Assembly (NCBI RefSeq): GCF_030295425.1
Contig: NZ_AP027081.1
Coordinates: 2,587,001-2,651,000, forward strand
Length of the DNA: 64,000 bases
Source of the DNA: Mesoterricola sediminis
GTDB taxonomy: Bacteria > Acidobacteriota > Holophagae > Holophagales > Holophagaceae
Reading direction: 5' to 3'
The notes beneath the pieces are model-generated. The model was not told the origin of the DNA. It did not search any database and saw nothing but the letters and a program-made list of their open reading frames with translations. Positions 52,320 through 61,800 of the stretch are shown one piece after another. A program made the position numbers and the translations under genes. Positions within the stretch are counted from its first letter, which is position 1. Every line of letters begins with the position of its first letter.

Positions 52320-52348
52320 AAGATAGACGAAAAGCCCTCCGGGGTCAA
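52320..52348 (-). promoter_or_regulatory. Promoter of lexA
   Basis: On the minus strand TTGACC (52348-52343), 17-base spacer, TATCTT (52325-52320). The -35 has five of six consensus bases. The predicted start near 52313 gives an almost leaderless lexA mRNA from the first ATG or a 10-base leader from the second. A LexA operator is expected to overlap, but I cannot identify one with confidence. Confidence 0.55.
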
Positions 52349-52505
52349 TCCCTTTTTTTTCGCCTCGCCCTTCCGAAAAAATCCCAACGACTGGATGGTC
52401 CTTATCCGACCAATCTGGTAATGTTTCCCCCGGCGCATCGCATAAATTCACCAGCGCGCGCCCAAACCCGGCGTCACAATACCTTTCCCACTGGGAGGCC
52501 GAATC

Positions 52506-54326
52506 ATGCTCACGCAGCCATCCACCTCTGAATGCGTCGGCGGGGGAACCCTCGTCAACGATTTCTCCATCGAGGTGGCCACCGTCAATGGTTCCGGGTC
52601 GCAGACGGCCAACACGGTGCTCATGCGCACGATCTTCCAGATGGGCGTGCCCGTCACCGGCAAGAACCTGTTCCCCTCGAACATCGCCGGGCTGCCCACC
52701 TGGTTCCAGATCCGGGCCAACCACCGCGGCTACAAGGCCCGCAAGGCCGGCATCGACCTCATGATCTGCATGAACCCGGAGACCGCCAAGGAGGACGTGG
52801 CGAAGGTGGCCCCGGGCACGGTGCTCATCTACGACGAGCCCCTCAAGCTGTCGGACCTGCGCAACGACCTCGCCTTCTGCGCGGTGCCGTTCCAGAAGCT
52901 GGTGGCGGCCTCCTGCCCCGAGCCCAAGCTGCACAAGCTGGTGAAGAACATGGTCTACGTCGGCGTGGCCGCCCAGATGATCGGGCTGGACATGGACGAG
53001 GTGAAGCGGGCCATCGCCAAGCAGCTGGACGGCAAGCAGAAGGCCATCGATCTGAACCAGGCGGCTGTCCAGGCCGGGTTCGACTGGGCCCAGGCCGAGG
53101 CGCCCCGGCAGACGAGGCTGCGCATCGAGCGGCTCGACCGCACCCAGGGCCAGATCATCATCGATGGCAACACCGCCTGCGCCCTCGGCGCCATGTTCGC
53201 TGGGGTCACCGTCGTCGCCTGGTATCCCATCACCCCCAGCTCGTCCGTCGTCGAGCAGCTCATCGACTATTCCAAGGAGCACCGCCGCGACCCGGAGACG
53301 GGCCGGCTCAACGTGGCCATCGTGCAGATGGAGGACGAGATCGCCTCCGCCGGCGTGGTGGTGGGCGCGGGCTGGGCCGGCGCCCGGGCCATGACGGCCA
53401 CCTCGGGCCCCGGCATCAGCCTCATGAGCGAGTTCATCGGGCTGGGCTACTTCGCCGAGTGCCCCGGCGTCTTCGTGAACGTGACCCGCATGGGCCCCTC
53501 CACGGGCCTGCCCACGCGCACCAGCCAGGGCGACGTGGAGCTGTGCGCCAAGTGCAGCCACGGCGACACCCTGCACATCTGCCTCTACCCCGGGACCATG
53601 GAGGAGTGCTTCCAGTTCACCTACCAGGCCTTCGACCTCGCCGAGCGCTTCCAGACGCCGGTCTTCGTCGTTTCGGACCTGGACCTGGGCATGCAGAACT
53701 GGGCGAGCGAGCCCTTCGCCTACCCCGAGTCCCGCTACGACCGCGGCAAGGTGCTCGACGAGGCCGGCCTGAAGGCCGTCGTCGACTGGGGCCGCTACAA
53801 GGACGTGGACGGCGACGGCATCTGCTACCGCACCCTGCCCGGCACCCCCGGGGGCAAGGGCGCCTACTTCACCCGCGGCACCGGCCACAACCCCTACGCC
53901 CTGTATTCGGAGAAGCCCGACGAGTTCAAGGCCACGGTGGATCGCCTCAAGCGCAAGTTCATGACGGCCCGCGACTACGTGCCCAAGCCGCTCCTCACGG
54001 GTCCCGGGGTCTCCCGGGGCATCCTGGCCTACGGTTCCTCCGATCCCGCGGTGGCCGAGGCCCGGGACATCCTCGTGGAGCAGCACGGCAAGGAAACCGA
54101 CTACCTGCGCGTGCGGGCCCTGCCCTTCACTCCCGAGCTCGAGGCCTTCATCGAGGGCCACGAGGTCGTCTACGTCGTGGAGCAGAACCGCGACGGCCAG
54201 ATGGCGGGGCTCATCCGGGAGTTCTACCCCCAGTGGGCGACGAAGCTGCGCAAGGTGCTCCACTACGATTCCACGGCCATCACGGCCCAGACCGTCGTCG
54301 ACCAGATCAACGCTTTCGAAGCCTGA
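52506..54326 (+). CDS. korA: 2-oxoacid:acceptor oxidoreductase, fused gamma-alpha subunit
   Basis: A 606-residue KorA-type subunit. Residues 20-200 are the gamma domain (VATVNGSGSQTANTVLMRTIF) and the rest the alpha part with YPITPSSSVVEQ (about 240-251), GPGISLMSEFIGLGYFAE and MGPSTGLPTRTSQGD. With KorB it oxidises 2-oxoglutarate or a related 2-oxoacid to the acyl-CoA, reducing ferredoxin. The ORF is preceded by GGGAGG. The beta gene follows after 11 bases. It may supply acyl-CoA for the ADP-forming synthetase at 43098-45242. Confidence 0.93.
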   Translation: MLTQPSTSECVGGGTLVNDFSIEVATVNGSGSQTANTVLMRTIFQMGVPVTGKNLFPSNIAGLPTWFQIRANHRGYKARKAGIDLMICMNPETAKEDVAKVAPGTVLIYDEPLKLSDLRNDLAFCAVPFQKLVAASCPEPKLHKLVKNMVYVGVAAQMIGLDMDEVKRAIAKQLDGKQKAIDLNQAAVQAGFDWAQAEAPRQTRLRIERLDRTQGQIIIDGNTACALGAMFAGVTVVAWYPITPSSSVVEQLIDYSKEHRRDPETGRLNVAIVQMEDEIASAGVVVGAGWAGARAMTATSGPGISLMSEFIGLGYFAECPGVFVNVTRMGPSTGLPTRTSQGDVELCAKCSHGDTLHICLYPGTMEECFQFTYQAFDLAERFQTPVFVVSDLDLGMQNWASEPFAYPESRYDRGKVLDEAGLKAVVDWGRYKDVDGDGICYRTLPGTPGGKGAYFTRGTGHNPYALYSEKPDEFKATVDRLKRKFMTARDYVPKPLLTGPGVSRGILAYGSSDPAVAEARDILVEQHGKETDYLRVRALPFTPELEAFIEGHEVVYVVEQNRDGQMAGLIREFYPQWATKLRKVLHYDSTAITAQTVVDQINAFEA

Positions 54327-54337
54327 GGGATCGGACC

Positions 54338-55378
54338 ATGACCACTTCCGCCACCGCCCCCGTCCCCACCAACCAGCTCGGCCTCACCAAGCAGGACTAC
54401 GTGGGCGCCAAGTCCACCCTCTGTCCCGGCTGCGGCCACGACGCCATCACCGCCCAGATCATCCAGGCCGCCTGGGAGATGAACCTGGAACCCCACCGGG
54501 TCGCCAAGCTCAGCGGCATCGGCTGCTCCTCCAAGACGCCCACCTACTTCATGAGCCAGGCCTGGGGCTTCAACAGCGTCCACGGCCGCGCCGCCGCGGT
54601 CTGCACCGGCGCGGCCCTGGCCAACCGCAGCCTGCTCAACATCGTCGCCTCCGGCGACGGCGACTCCATGTCCATCGGCATGGGTCAGCTCGTGCACATG
54701 ATCCGCCGCAACGTCCCCGTGGTCTACATCATCGAGGACAACGGCGTCTACGGCCTCACCAAGGGCCAGTTCAGCGCCACCGCCGACGTGGGCTCCACCC
54801 TCAAGCACGGCGACGTGAACGAGATCCAGCCCATCGACCCCTGCACCCTGGCCATGGAGCTGGGCTGCGGCTTCGTCGCCCGCTCCTTCAGCGGCAACCC
54901 GAAGCAGCTGGGCACCATCCTCAAGGCCGCCCTGGCCTACGAGGGCACGGCCCTCATCGACGTCATCAGCCCCTGCGTGACCTTCAACAACCACGACAGC
55001 TCCACCAAGAGCTACAAGAACGCCAAGGACCGGGAGATCCCCCTCCAGGAGCTGGGCTTCATCCCCTACTACGACCACGAGGAGATGGAGCTGGACGCGG
55101 GCCAGGCCATGGAAGTCGGCCTGCCCGACGGCTCCCGCCTCACCTTCCGGAGCGTGGGCAAGGACTTCGACGTCACCGACCGCCTGAAGGCCATGAAGGA
55201 GATCCACGAGGCCCACGCCCGCGGCGAGTTCCTCACCGGCATCTTCCACATCGAGACCGGCAAACCCATCCTCCACGACTACACCCACACCGTGGAGGAA
55301 CCCCTGGCCACGATCGCCCAGGACAAGGTCAAACCCGGCCGCGAGGTGCTGGAGGCCTGCATGAGGGAGTTGATGTAG
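54338..55378 (+). CDS. korB: 2-oxoacid:acceptor oxidoreductase, beta subunit
   Basis: A 346-residue TPP-binding subunit. CPGCGHD (29-35), GIGCSS (61-66), the TPP motif GDGDSMSIG (106-114) and EDNGVYGLTKGQ are all in place. No ferredoxin domain is fused, so the electron acceptor must be an external ferredoxin. The C-terminal 60 residues after HIETGKP are typical of KorB. The stop (TAG 55376-55378) directly follows and partly overlaps the -35 box of the tRNA-Ala promoter. Confidence 0.95.
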   Translation: MTTSATAPVPTNQLGLTKQDYVGAKSTLCPGCGHDAITAQIIQAAWEMNLEPHRVAKLSGIGCSSKTPTYFMSQAWGFNSVHGRAAAVCTGAALANRSLLNIVASGDGDSMSIGMGQLVHMIRRNVPVVYIIEDNGVYGLTKGQFSATADVGSTLKHGDVNEIQPIDPCTLAMELGCGFVARSFSGNPKQLGTILKAALAYEGTALIDVISPCVTFNNHDSSTKSYKNAKDREIPLQELGFIPYYDHEEMELDAGQAMEVGLPDGSRLTFRSVGKDFDVTDRLKAMKEIHEAHARGEFLTGIFHIETGKPILHDYTHTVEEPLATIAQDKVKPGREVLEACMRELM

Positions 55379-55398
55379 GCCGGTCCCGGCGCTACACT
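55370..55398 (+). promoter_or_regulatory. Promoter of tRNA-Ala
   Basis: TTGATG (55370-55375), 17-base spacer, TACACT (55393-55398), with start expected near 55405, just before the mature tRNA 5' end at 55408. The -35 box covers the last sense codons of korB. Confidence 0.55.
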
Positions 55399-55407
55399 GG
55401 TCCCCTC

Positions 55408-55483
55408 GGGCCTGTAGCTCAGCTGGGAGAGCGCCTCGTTCGCAATGAGGAGGTCGACAGTTCGATCCTGTTCAGGTCCACCA
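55408..55483 (+). tRNA. tRNA-Ala (anticodon CGC)
   Basis: A 76-base tRNA with full cloverleaf: acceptor GGGCCTG with CAGGTCC, D arm GCTC/GAGC, anticodon stem CCTCG/TGAGG around loop TTCGCAA (anticodon CGC), T arm GACAG/CTGTT with TTCGATC, and an encoded CCA. It reads GCG alanine codons, which are frequent here. A terminator follows within six bases. The tRNA sits at the boundary between high-GC core and the lower-GC accessory tract. Confidence 0.97.
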
Positions 55484-55488
55484 AGAAG

Positions 55489-55512
55489 AAAGGCCGCCTC
55501 CGGGCGGCCTTT
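55489..55512 (+). terminator. Rho-independent terminator of tRNA-Ala
   Basis: AAAGGCCGCC (55489-55498), loop TCCG, GGCGGCCTTT (55503-55512): ten-base-pair stem, the T-run being part of the stem and followed by CC. Confidence 0.75.
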
Positions 55513-55832
55513 CCGTTGGTGGAGACGCCCTGGGCCCGCCGGAGGCCGGGACCGGGCCGGCCGACGCGGCCTTCCTCCGTTTGGCCTGCGCGCCTTCCGC
55601 AGGCCGGATGCCCCATCGCTCGCCAGGAGGCGGGGAGGGTTTCCAGGACGCACCCTCAAAATGTCAAAATTCGATATGGACTTTTTTGAAATCAGTTTAT
55701 TCTTGGTGAAATTTTCAAAACTCAAGTCATGCCACCACGGTTTGTTGCTAGGCCAGGTCGGCGGCCCCCTGCGACTGGAAGGGTTCCTGCAGCGCAAGGT
55801 TCATTGCCCTGGAAGATTCCGAGGCGTCCTCC
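55513..55832. other. Intergenic region with a sharp AT-rich patch
   Basis: No gene is visible here. The first 140 bases have core-type composition and contain GC-rich short inverted stretches. At 55656-55731 the sequence turns abruptly AT-rich (runs such as TTTTTTGAAATCAGTTTATT), unlike anything else in the window. It probably holds the promoter and control region for the giant gene at 55833, though I see no well-spaced -35/-10 pair. It may also mark an insertion boundary. Confidence 0.5.
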
Positions 55833-58800
55833 ATGCTGCGGCAAATGATGAAGGCCTTTGTGACCTGCGGGATGGCTTCCGGCTGCATCCTGGCCCCCGC
55901 GGCAAGCCCAGCCATCAGCAGCTTCACCCCGGCCCTTGGCGGGGCGGGAACCTCGGTGATCCTGGACGGCAGCAATTTCACCGGAGCCAGCGCTGTGAAA
56001 TTCAACGGCGTGGGGGCCAGCAGCTTCGTGATCAACAGTCCCACGAGGATCACCGCGGTGGTCCCAGCCTCGGCCTCGACGGGCAAAATCAGCGTGACGA
56101 CTTCCGGAGGAACAGCCACCAGCAGTTCGACCTTCACCTTCGTCCCGGCTCCGAAACTCACCAGCTTCAGCCCGAGCAGCGGCGGGGTGGGGACAACAGT
56201 CACCATGACCGGCACCAATTTCATCGGTACCACATCCGTAAAATTCAATGGAACGGCCGCCAGTTCCTTCACGGTGCTGAACGCCACCTCCGCCACCGCC
56301 GTCGTGCCCTCAGGGGCCACCACCGGCAAGATCGCCCTGGCGACGCCCGGAGGTAGCGCAACCAGTTCCACGAGTTTCACCGTGGGCCAATCCCCAGCCA
56401 TCACAACACAGCCCACCAGCAGAACCACAAACCTTGGCTCCTCGGCAACCTTCACCGTCATGGCCACCGGGACCGCTCCGCTGGCCTACCAGTGGGCCAG
56501 GAATGGCGCAGACATTCCGGGTGCCACCGCGTCCTCGTACACCACGCCGCCAGCCGTAATGTCGGACAACGGCACGGCCTTCACGGTCCGGGTTTCCAAC
56601 GCCTATGGCGCCGTGACCAGCAATGCTGCCATCCAGACCATCCCTGTGAAAGTCACGGTGGCTCCCATATCGGTGACCATGGATCAGGGAAGCCAACGAA
56701 CCTTCACTGCAACGGTTACTGGCACCATCCAGACCGCTGTCACCTGGACCTGTACCGCAGGCTTTATCGGGCAGGACGGGGTATTCACTGCGCCTAATGC
56801 TGCGGGCTCCGTCACGGTCACGGCCACTTCTGCGGACGGCAGTGGCGCCAGGGGAAGCGCCACGGTCACAGTCCGGGCTGTTGGCATTTCCTCCATCAGC
56901 ACCTATCCCGGCGACCACCTGGTAGCCTTGGGCGACCAATTGCAATGCTGGGTCACCGTGAGTGGGACAGTGGACACCCGCACCACCTGGACAGTCTTGT
57001 CCGGAGGTGGCCATTTCGACTATTCCGGAAACTACAATCCCCTATTTTGTGCGCCCTCCACCGTTGGAACCGCGACGATCCAGGCAACCAGCGTCGCCGA
57101 TCCGTCCAAATCCATCACGACCACGCTCACCCTCGCAGACAACGGCGGGAGACCCGTCTTCACTTCGGTAGGCCTTACGCCTTCTCCCATAGCATTGGGC
57201 CAGCCTTGTGCCTTGGCCTGGTCCGTAAACCAAGCGTCGAGTGTAACCATCAAGGATATGGTAGGCCATGAATACGAAGTCTCCGGGCAGAGCAGCATGC
57301 CGCTGAACATCGGGGATTACATCGACACCATGGACATGGTCACAGTCCGGCTCGAAGCCAGCAATGCGGGCGGGTCCACCACCTACATCTACCGCAGCCA
57401 AGCATCCTTCCCCTGGATCCAATCCCTTTCGATTGATCCTCCGGTGGTCAAACCGGGCGAAACGGTAACTGTGGCAGCCGTATTCCAAGGCGGAAACGGT
57501 CGCATTGAACCGAACCAGGGAAGCGTTTCGTCCGGGGTACCAACCATCGTAAATGCGCTCGGCTCCCCCGACCAGCGATTGGTCGTAGAAAATGCCTTCG
57601 GAGGCAAAGACGAACTTGAGTTGGGAGTGGCCGTGCGGTCCCCCAAGGGAACCATCCAGCGGACCGGAAGCCTGCCGACACGCACTTACTCGAACCTCTG
57701 GACCTACAGTGACAATGAATTGTGCCGGGTTGTTCCCCTTAGGGACGGCCGGGTCGCCGCATTCGGGATCATTGACGAGACCTCCCTGGCCATGTCCTTG
57801 GCGGTCTACGACCCCCTGCCCGGATCTTTCACGACCCTGGCACCGCTCGAGCGTCGAGACTACACGGTTCCTCTCTGCCTTGCGGACGGCAGTCTGCTCT
57901 TTGCAGGGTCCCAGAGTTCCGAAAGGATCGACCCCAATTCCGGTGTTGTGACCCACCCCCAATTCGGCTACGAAATGCAGCAGTTCAGCGCAACATTGCT
58001 TGCAGATGGGAACGTCCTCTTCGCTGGGGGCGAGTATATCTACAGGGACCAGAGCGATTTCTTATGGCCCGGCTTCCCCCTGAATTGCGCAAAAGTCTGG
58101 AATCCATCGATCGATCAAATGGTCTTTCTTCCCGAAATGAGGGGACCTCGGTCCCGGCATAGCGCGATAAGACTGTTCGACAACCGAGTGCTGATCGTCG
58201 GAGGCCTGGGTCTGGGCGGCGAATACCAGTTGGATGCTGAAATCTACGACCCCAACACCCAAGCCTTCGCCCCCAGTGGCTCCCTGCAACGACCCGCCAC
58301 GCATCCGCGGCTCAACTTGCTTCCCGACGGCCGGGTTCTTGTTTTTGGGACGGATACAGAGCTTTTTGATCCAGGAACCGGGCAATTCACCATCGTCAGT
58401 CCCAACCCGCCCTGGGCAAATGCCCTGTTGTCCGCATTGCCTCTGCCTGATGGGCACGTACTTTCCGGCGAGGCTGGATCCCGGGGAACCATCTTCGATC
58501 CCGCAACGTCCAGATACTTCCAGGTTGATAGCCCCTCCGGACCCTCCACCGGCATCGTGTGGGCGGCCCCCTTGGCGGACGGACGGGTACTCTGGGCTGG
58601 CGTGAATGAGGAAACCTCTCAGGGTGTATCCAGCCTGCTTTTCGATTCGCAACCCGAGGTCGCCATTACGCCCTTCTGGAAATCGGTCCACGCGGCCGAA
58701 TTCATCGACTTCACCGCGACAATCCAAGGAGGTGGATCGGTAACCTGGTCTGTCAACCCTGCCGATGCGACCATAAGTGGATCCGGACGTTTCCGCGCCA

Positions 58801-61800
58801 CCCGGGCAGGAACGTATGTGGTAAGCGCATTGACCGCCGATGGGCGCAAGGGTTTTGCCTGGATTGAAGTCCTGCCAATGATTCAGGCCTTGCGCGTGGT
58901 CCCATCCAGTACGATCTTGGCTGCCGGCGGGACTCTCGCCTTCACAGCCTTCGATCAGAACAGCGCAGTTCAGGCAACCTGGGAAACCACTGCTGGTTCG
59001 ATAGACGCCAACGGCGTATTCACAGCTCCGGCAACGTCATGCACCGCAACCATCACTGGGTTCCGCGCCGACGATCCTACGCGTGGCGGGTCCACCACGG
59101 TTCAGGTGCTTGCCTTGCCGATCATCCAAGCCTTTACCGCAAATCCACCCGCCACGGCACCAGGCCAAGGCATCACCTTGAGTTGGGCCGTTGACGGCGC
59201 AAGTTCACTTACCCTTGATCCCGGGCAGGTGGATGTGACAGGTACTACCTCCTTGCTCGTCACGCCCGGAACGGCTACAACCTACACGCTGACCGCCAGG
59301 AACGCTCTGGGTAGCGTCGCGCAGTCCGTTACCGTCCTGGCTTCCGTTGTCCTGTCCATCGCCGTCAATCCTGGCCCCCGCACCATGATTGCCGGGACAT
59401 CCAATGGGTTCGCGCGCAATATCACCGTCCTGAACGGGTATGACCCGACGGTGACCTGGACAGCGAGTGCCGGGACCCTCGTTGTATCGGGCCAATACAA
59501 CGAGCAAGTGATCTATACGGCTCCCCTGGTCCCAGGCACCTACACCATCACCGAGACCAGCGTGGCCGACCCCACACGCAGCGCCTCCGTCACTGTCACC
59601 GTCGTACCCCTGGTGGTCACAGTGGACCCAGACTACATCGTGCTCGAACCCGCCACGAGGATCCACTTCGGATTCTCCGTGAACGCCGGAGGCTTGGTTT
59701 GGAGCGCAACCGGCGGGAGTTTCGACCAGGAAGGTTGGTACACCGCACCGAACCTCCCAGGAACATACACGGCCACGGCTGCGAGTTCGCTAGATCCCGC
59801 CGTGAGCGCATCCCTCACGGTAGTCGTCAAGGCCATCAAAATCTACCTCACTCCCACCAAAGTCACCCTGGCCAAGAACGCCATCTACCGATTCATGGCT
59901 GCAACTTCGGCAGGCAACGTCGTATGGTCCGCGCCCGTAGGGGGAACCGTCACTTGGAATGGGACGTTCACTGCGCCATCAGTGAAGGGCACCTATTCTG
60001 TCCTTGCCACCAGTTCCTTGGATCCTACGGCCCATGCCATGGCCACGGTGGTAGTGGATGATAGCGGCCTATCAGGCGGGGGAGCTCCCAGCGGAGATGC
60101 GGGTCCGCCGTCTCCAGCGACGGTCGGTGTGGAGGTCACTCCCGCGATCGTGGCCGAACTGGCCACGGGATCCTACCAATCCTTTTCAGCCACGGTCTAT
60201 GGAAGCCAGGATCCTGACGTGATCTGGGAGGTGAACCAGAATATCGTGGACCCTGTCAGCGGCTTGGTCTTTGGCAAGATCGACGAGAGCGGGGTCTTCA
60301 CTGCCGGCTATCCAGGGTATTACGTCATTAAAGCCACCAGCAAGACGAATTCCAACAAGTTTGGCACTGCCGTCATCCTTGTGAAGCATTCCATGGAACG
60401 CGTTTACACCGCCCCAGCCAACGCCCTATATGCCTACCATTCGGTGACGGCGCTGAAGGATGGGCGCGTGTTGATCGCTGGCGGCAGCCCCGATGGGATC
60501 AACGTTGCCGGGGATTGCTTCATCTACGACCCGGCGTCCGGAACCACACTCCGAACGGGTTCTCTCAATGTTCCCCGAAGCGGCCATCAGGCAGTCCTCC
60601 TAACGGATGGGCGCGTTTTGGCCGTCCAGGGGTACGGCAATCGCGACCAGCTGGGTGACCCGCAACTTCACGGAATGGGTGACCTACCCCATTCCGAGTG
60701 CTATGACCCCGCAACGGAACAGTGGACCTCCCTGCCGCTCATGAAGGGGACGACGGTCCAGGGCAGTGAAATCTGGAACCTCAACAAGGCTGGTTCAAGC
60801 TTAGCTCTGGCCAATGGCCAGGCCTTGATCCTTGGCGGAAGCACCTTCTACGGGGACTTTGACCCCAATGCGAGTATTTTCACGGGAGGCAGCTTCTTGA
60901 GCATCAGTTGGCAAAACCTATGGTGGGGACTTTGGTTTCCATTAGTTAGGCTCCAGGATGGACGAGCATTCTACTGCGGGGGATACACCGACATGCCGAG
61001 GCCGAATGGAAATTCGGACCCAGATTGGCCGATCATGAATGCCGCTATGCTCTACGAGCCTGGTTCGAACACGGCAACCTACGTGGGGACAATGACCAGC
61101 AAGCGCTTAGATCACACAGCCACCGTCTTGGCTGATGGGCGTGTATTGATCGTGGGAGGTGTTTCACACAACGAGAGAGCCTATGGTGATATATCCAGGC
61201 AGGATCAATACATTCCAACGTCCTCCTGCGAGATCTTCGATCCTGCGAACGGCACATTCACGGCCACCGGCAATATGGCCTTCCCCCGTGCCGGCCACGC
61301 CGCAATCCTACTTCCCACGGGGCAGGTGCTCGTGGCAGGCGGATATTTCCAAGTCGATGTCGATGATAGACACTGGTACTTAGGCCTGATTGAAACATAT
61401 GATCCGGCGAGCGGGACCTGGTCCGTCATGGATACCTTGGACTACGGGCTGAGTGAACCCAAACTCGCGCTGATGAATGACGGAAGTGTGTTCATTGCTG
61501 GACAGGTGCAAGCGCCCATGGAAGCTCCTGCGGTGATCGCACAAGCAAGGGCAGCAGGGCCAAACGGGATGATGGCCGCTGATTTGGCCAGCACCACGCT
61601 GATGATCGGATCCACGCTATTTGGGACCATGCCTGCCCCTGCTTGGTCTATGACCGATCTCAGTCTTAATCAGGGTGTGGAAGTCGCGGGCAGCTCTGTT
61701 GGCGGAACTTTCACGGTTACCGGTACCCAGACATGGAAGAACGTTCCTCTGGTCATTGATCGTCCGGCCCTCGTGAAGTTCAACCTTACAAGCAGCAATC

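Noticed and set aside
52313-52505. LexA operator between lexA and korA
   Set aside because: GGATGGTCCTTATCC-like inverted ends are visible, but no box matches a LexA motif I could defend for this phylum.
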